Positions 5,121 to 6,816 of a stretch of DNA of 6,816 bases are shown here, piece after piece (position 1 is the stretch's first letter; each line of letters begins with the position of its first letter). The notes beneath the pieces are model-generated. The model searched no databases. It was not told the DNA's origin and was given only the letters and a program-made list of their open reading frames with translations. Source of the DNA: Candidatus Aminicenantota bacterium (GTDB lineage: Bacteria > Acidobacteriota > Aminicenantia > UBA2199); NCBI GenBank assembly GCA_023137075.1, contig JAGLQA010000149.1, positions 1 to 6,816 of the forward strand, read 5' to 3'. Position numbers and translations under genes: made by a program.

Positions 5121-6596
5121 ATGAGCAATAAAACTATCTTTAATTCTACCCGTTTATTCTGGGGCAGTTGTATTTCGTTGATTGCCACCTCGGTTGCTTT
5201 TGCTGTACTTGCCGATATCATGGGGGCTTTAAAATCCCATTTCATCCTGACCAATTACGAAGTCGGCATGATAGCCGGTGCCGCCACCTGGGGATTCACC
5301 GTATCTATATTCGTCATCGGTCCCTTAGTAGATGCCATCGGCATGAAGCGAACGGTCCGGATTGCCTTTATCGGTCATACAATCGGTGTATTATTGATGA
5401 TTTTTGCCGGTGGTTTTTGGACACTTTTTTTCGGGGCCCTGATCCTGGCCATGGGTAACGGTACGGTTGAGGCCTTTGGCAATCCCTTAGTCGCCACCAT
5501 CTACCCCGGGGAAAAAACCCGGAAACTCAATCAATTTCATGTCTGGTTCCCGGGAGGGATCGTTATCGGTGGCCTGGTATGTTTCTTCCTGAGCCAGGTC
5601 GGTATCCTGTCGTGGCAGCTCCGGTTGGCTGTCATATTGGTACCCACCTTGATTTACGGGATATTATTCATTCCTGAAAAATTCCCCGCCACGGAGCGTG
5701 TGCAGTCAGGAATTACCTTTGGCGAAATGGCAAAGGCCACCCTATTCAGGCCGCTGTTTTTGCTCCTGTTTTTCACCATGATGCTCACCGCGTCTATAGA
5801 ACTAGGCCCCAACCGCTGGATACCCTCGATCCTGCAATCCGGGGGAATCCCGGGGATTCTCGTATTAGTGTGGATCAGCGGTTTGATGGCGGTGCTCAGA
5901 TTCTTTGCCGGGCCGGTAGTCAAACGTCTTTCTCCCACAGGACTGCTTTTAGGTTCCGCGGTGTTGGCAGGTATCGGTTTATACGCGCTCAGCTATTCCG
6001 AGAGTATTGTCCCCGCTTTTATCTCGGCCACGGTTTTTGCCTTAGGCGTCTGTTATTTCTGGCCCACCATGCTGGGCGTGACATCGGAACGGGTGCCGAA
6101 AGGTGGGGCAATGGCCTTAGCCTTTATAGGTGGCATCGGGATGTTGATCGTCGGACTTATCACCACCCCTTACATGGGAAAGATTGCCGATAATTTCCTG
6201 CCCGATAAGTTGCCGGCCGTCGCTACCAGGGCCTGTCTCCAGGAAGCGGTCGATACATTCCCGGCCCTTCAGGCTGCGGCCAAAGGCGACCAGGGAAAAG
6301 ATATCCGGGGAGCCATCGACACAGCCGCCGCCGTATTGGAAAAACAGGCAAATAACGTGGATGGTGTTTTGCCCCATCCGGATACGGCCAATGCGCTGCG
6401 CACGATTATCGGCTTAGGAGTGGAATCACCGGTGGTGGACAAGGCGAAAAAAATCCTCAACCCAGCCGAGAATTACGGTGGCCGCATGTCGTTCCGCTAT
6501 ACGGCCTTCCTGGCCATCATTTTAATGTTGATATTCGGCGGGCTGTACCTGGGAGACCGGGCCAAAGGCGGATACCGGGCAGAAAAAATCACATAA
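5121..6596 (+). CDS. MFS transporter with large periplasmic loop before the last helix
   Basis: This is a 491-residue inner-membrane carrier of the major facilitator superfamily. Twelve hydrophobic segments can be placed at about 12-34, 47-71, 79-98, 100-127, 140-160, 163-184, 209-230, 243-265, 272-290, 295-318, 329-353 and 458-478. MFS motif A is visible after helix 2 (GPLVDAIGMKR, 67-77), which fixes the N-terminus in the cytoplasm. The segment of about 104 residues between helices 11 and 12 (354-457) is hydrophilic and helical, and by this topology faces the periplasm. I recall relatives in environmental phyla with a similar loop, so it may be a subfamily trait. AGGAG (5110-5114), 6 nt before the ATG, supports the start, and only 21 bp separate it from the oxidoreductase stop, so co-transcription is likely. 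The pairing suggests uptake or export of the oxidoreductase's substrate or product. Specificity cannot be read from the sequence. Confidence 0.9.
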   Translation: MSNKTIFNSTRLFWGSCISLIATSVAFAVLADIMGALKSHFILTNYEVGMIAGAATWGFTVSIFVIGPLVDAIGMKRTVRIAFIGHTIGVLLMIFAGGFWTLFFGALILAMGNGTVEAFGNPLVATIYPGEKTRKLNQFHVWFPGGIVIGGLVCFFLSQVGILSWQLRLAVILVPTLIYGILFIPEKFPATERVQSGITFGEMAKATLFRPLFLLLFFTMMLTASIELGPNRWIPSILQSGGIPGILVLVWISGLMAVLRFFAGPVVKRLSPTGLLLGSAVLAGIGLYALSYSESIVPAFISATVFALGVCYFWPTMLGVTSERVPKGGAMALAFIGGIGMLIVGLITTPYMGKIADNFLPDKLPAVATRACLQEAVDTFPALQAAAKGDQGKDIRGAIDTAAAVLEKQANNVDGVLPHPDTANALRTIIGLGVESPVVDKAKKILNPAENYGGRMSFRYTAFLAIILMLIFGGLYLGDRAKGGYRAEKIT

Positions 6597-6816
6597 GGTT
6601 CGTGAATGACCGCGATAAAGGAATAATTTTTTGATTTGGCCTATTTTTTAGGTTGGGATTTCGCGACAAAGTAACCTTAAATGCATAACTCTATGGGAGA
6701 CGTGGCCTTCCCCACCTCTACCTCCTGCCGATTTTAATCGGCGCTTTCTGCCTGTCCCCTTCTTTGTCCCCCGGCGCAAGTGTTTTATCATTTATTTCTT
6801 AATACTTGACAGAGTG
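6597..6816. other. non-coding tail with small hairpins and TGTCCCC direct repeats
   Basis: I find no convincing gene here. GCCGAT and ATCGGC form a 6-bp stem with a 4-nt loop (6727-6742). GTGG/CCAC (6702-6715) forms a weaker one. TGTCCCC occurs twice, 12 bp apart (6753-6759 and 6765-6771), and CGGCGC also occurs twice (6739-6744, 6772-6777). Neither hairpin is followed by a clean T run, so no clear terminator for the MFS operon is visible. TTGACA at 6806-6811 could be a -35 element whose -10 lies beyond the window. Confidence 0.45.

Noticed and set aside
6640..6652. CCTA-T5-TAGG small hairpin after the MFS gene, considered as the operon terminator.
   Set aside because: The stem is only 4 bp, its loop holds the T run, and no T tract follows, so it does not look like an intrinsic terminator.
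6645..6793. Leftward 40-50 codon frame starting MIKHLRRGTKK at the right edge.
   Set aside because: It has low-complexity basic and glycine-rich composition, no good ribosome site, and overlaps the hairpin and direct-repeat region. It is likely a spurious translation of non-coding repeat DNA.

Overview
The window reads as a bacterial chromosome segment with five full-length genes and a well-supported gene-within-a-gene. Every main gene start has a purine-rich Shine-Dalgarno sequence, and several starts are preceded by near-consensus sigma70-type -35/-10 pairs. This argues against typical Bacteroidetes, whose promoters and ribosome sites differ. The gene families (a Tat-exported Gfo/Idh/MocA lipoprotein, an MFS carrier with a long extracytoplasmic loop, an Rpn-type nuclease) suggest a Gram-negative-type environmental phylum. 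I cannot name the taxon from the sequence alone.

Layout: (1) 1-111 is a promoter region. (2) 112-1107 (+) is a conserved hypothetical protein with a basic coiled-coil N-terminus. (3) 1108-1204 is a convergent intergenic spacer with terminator-like hairpins. (4) 1205-2164 (-) is an Rpn-family PD-(D/E)XK nuclease. Inside its 3' end, a strong ribosome site and an ATG at 1390 define a separately translatable 61-residue C-terminal protein (1205-1390) that carries a four-residue repeat. (5) 2349-3428 (-) is an M29-like metallo-aminopeptidase. (6) 3429-3749 is a divergent regulatory region with a promoter for each side and a 9+9 bp inverted repeat over the rightward -10 element. (7) 3750-5099 (+) is a Tat/lipoprotein Gfo/Idh/MocA oxidoreductase. 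(8) 5121-6596 (+) is an MFS transporter, 21 bp downstream and very likely in the same operon. (9) 6597-6816 is non-coding, with a small hairpin and short direct repeats.

The left part (112-2164) is visibly more AT-rich than the right part and looks like accessory DNA. The nuclease gene matches the organisation described for Rpn toxin-antitoxin/antiphage systems: a long toxic nuclease, and a short intragenic C-terminal protein with variable four-residue repeats that blocks it. Its predicted promoter would leave almost no leader before the long start codon, while the internal start has a consensus ribosome site. That arrangement could favour the short protein. The right-hand operon looks metabolic: a transporter paired with an exported NAD(P)-type oxidoreductase, probably acting on a sugar or glycoside, under an inducible-looking promoter.
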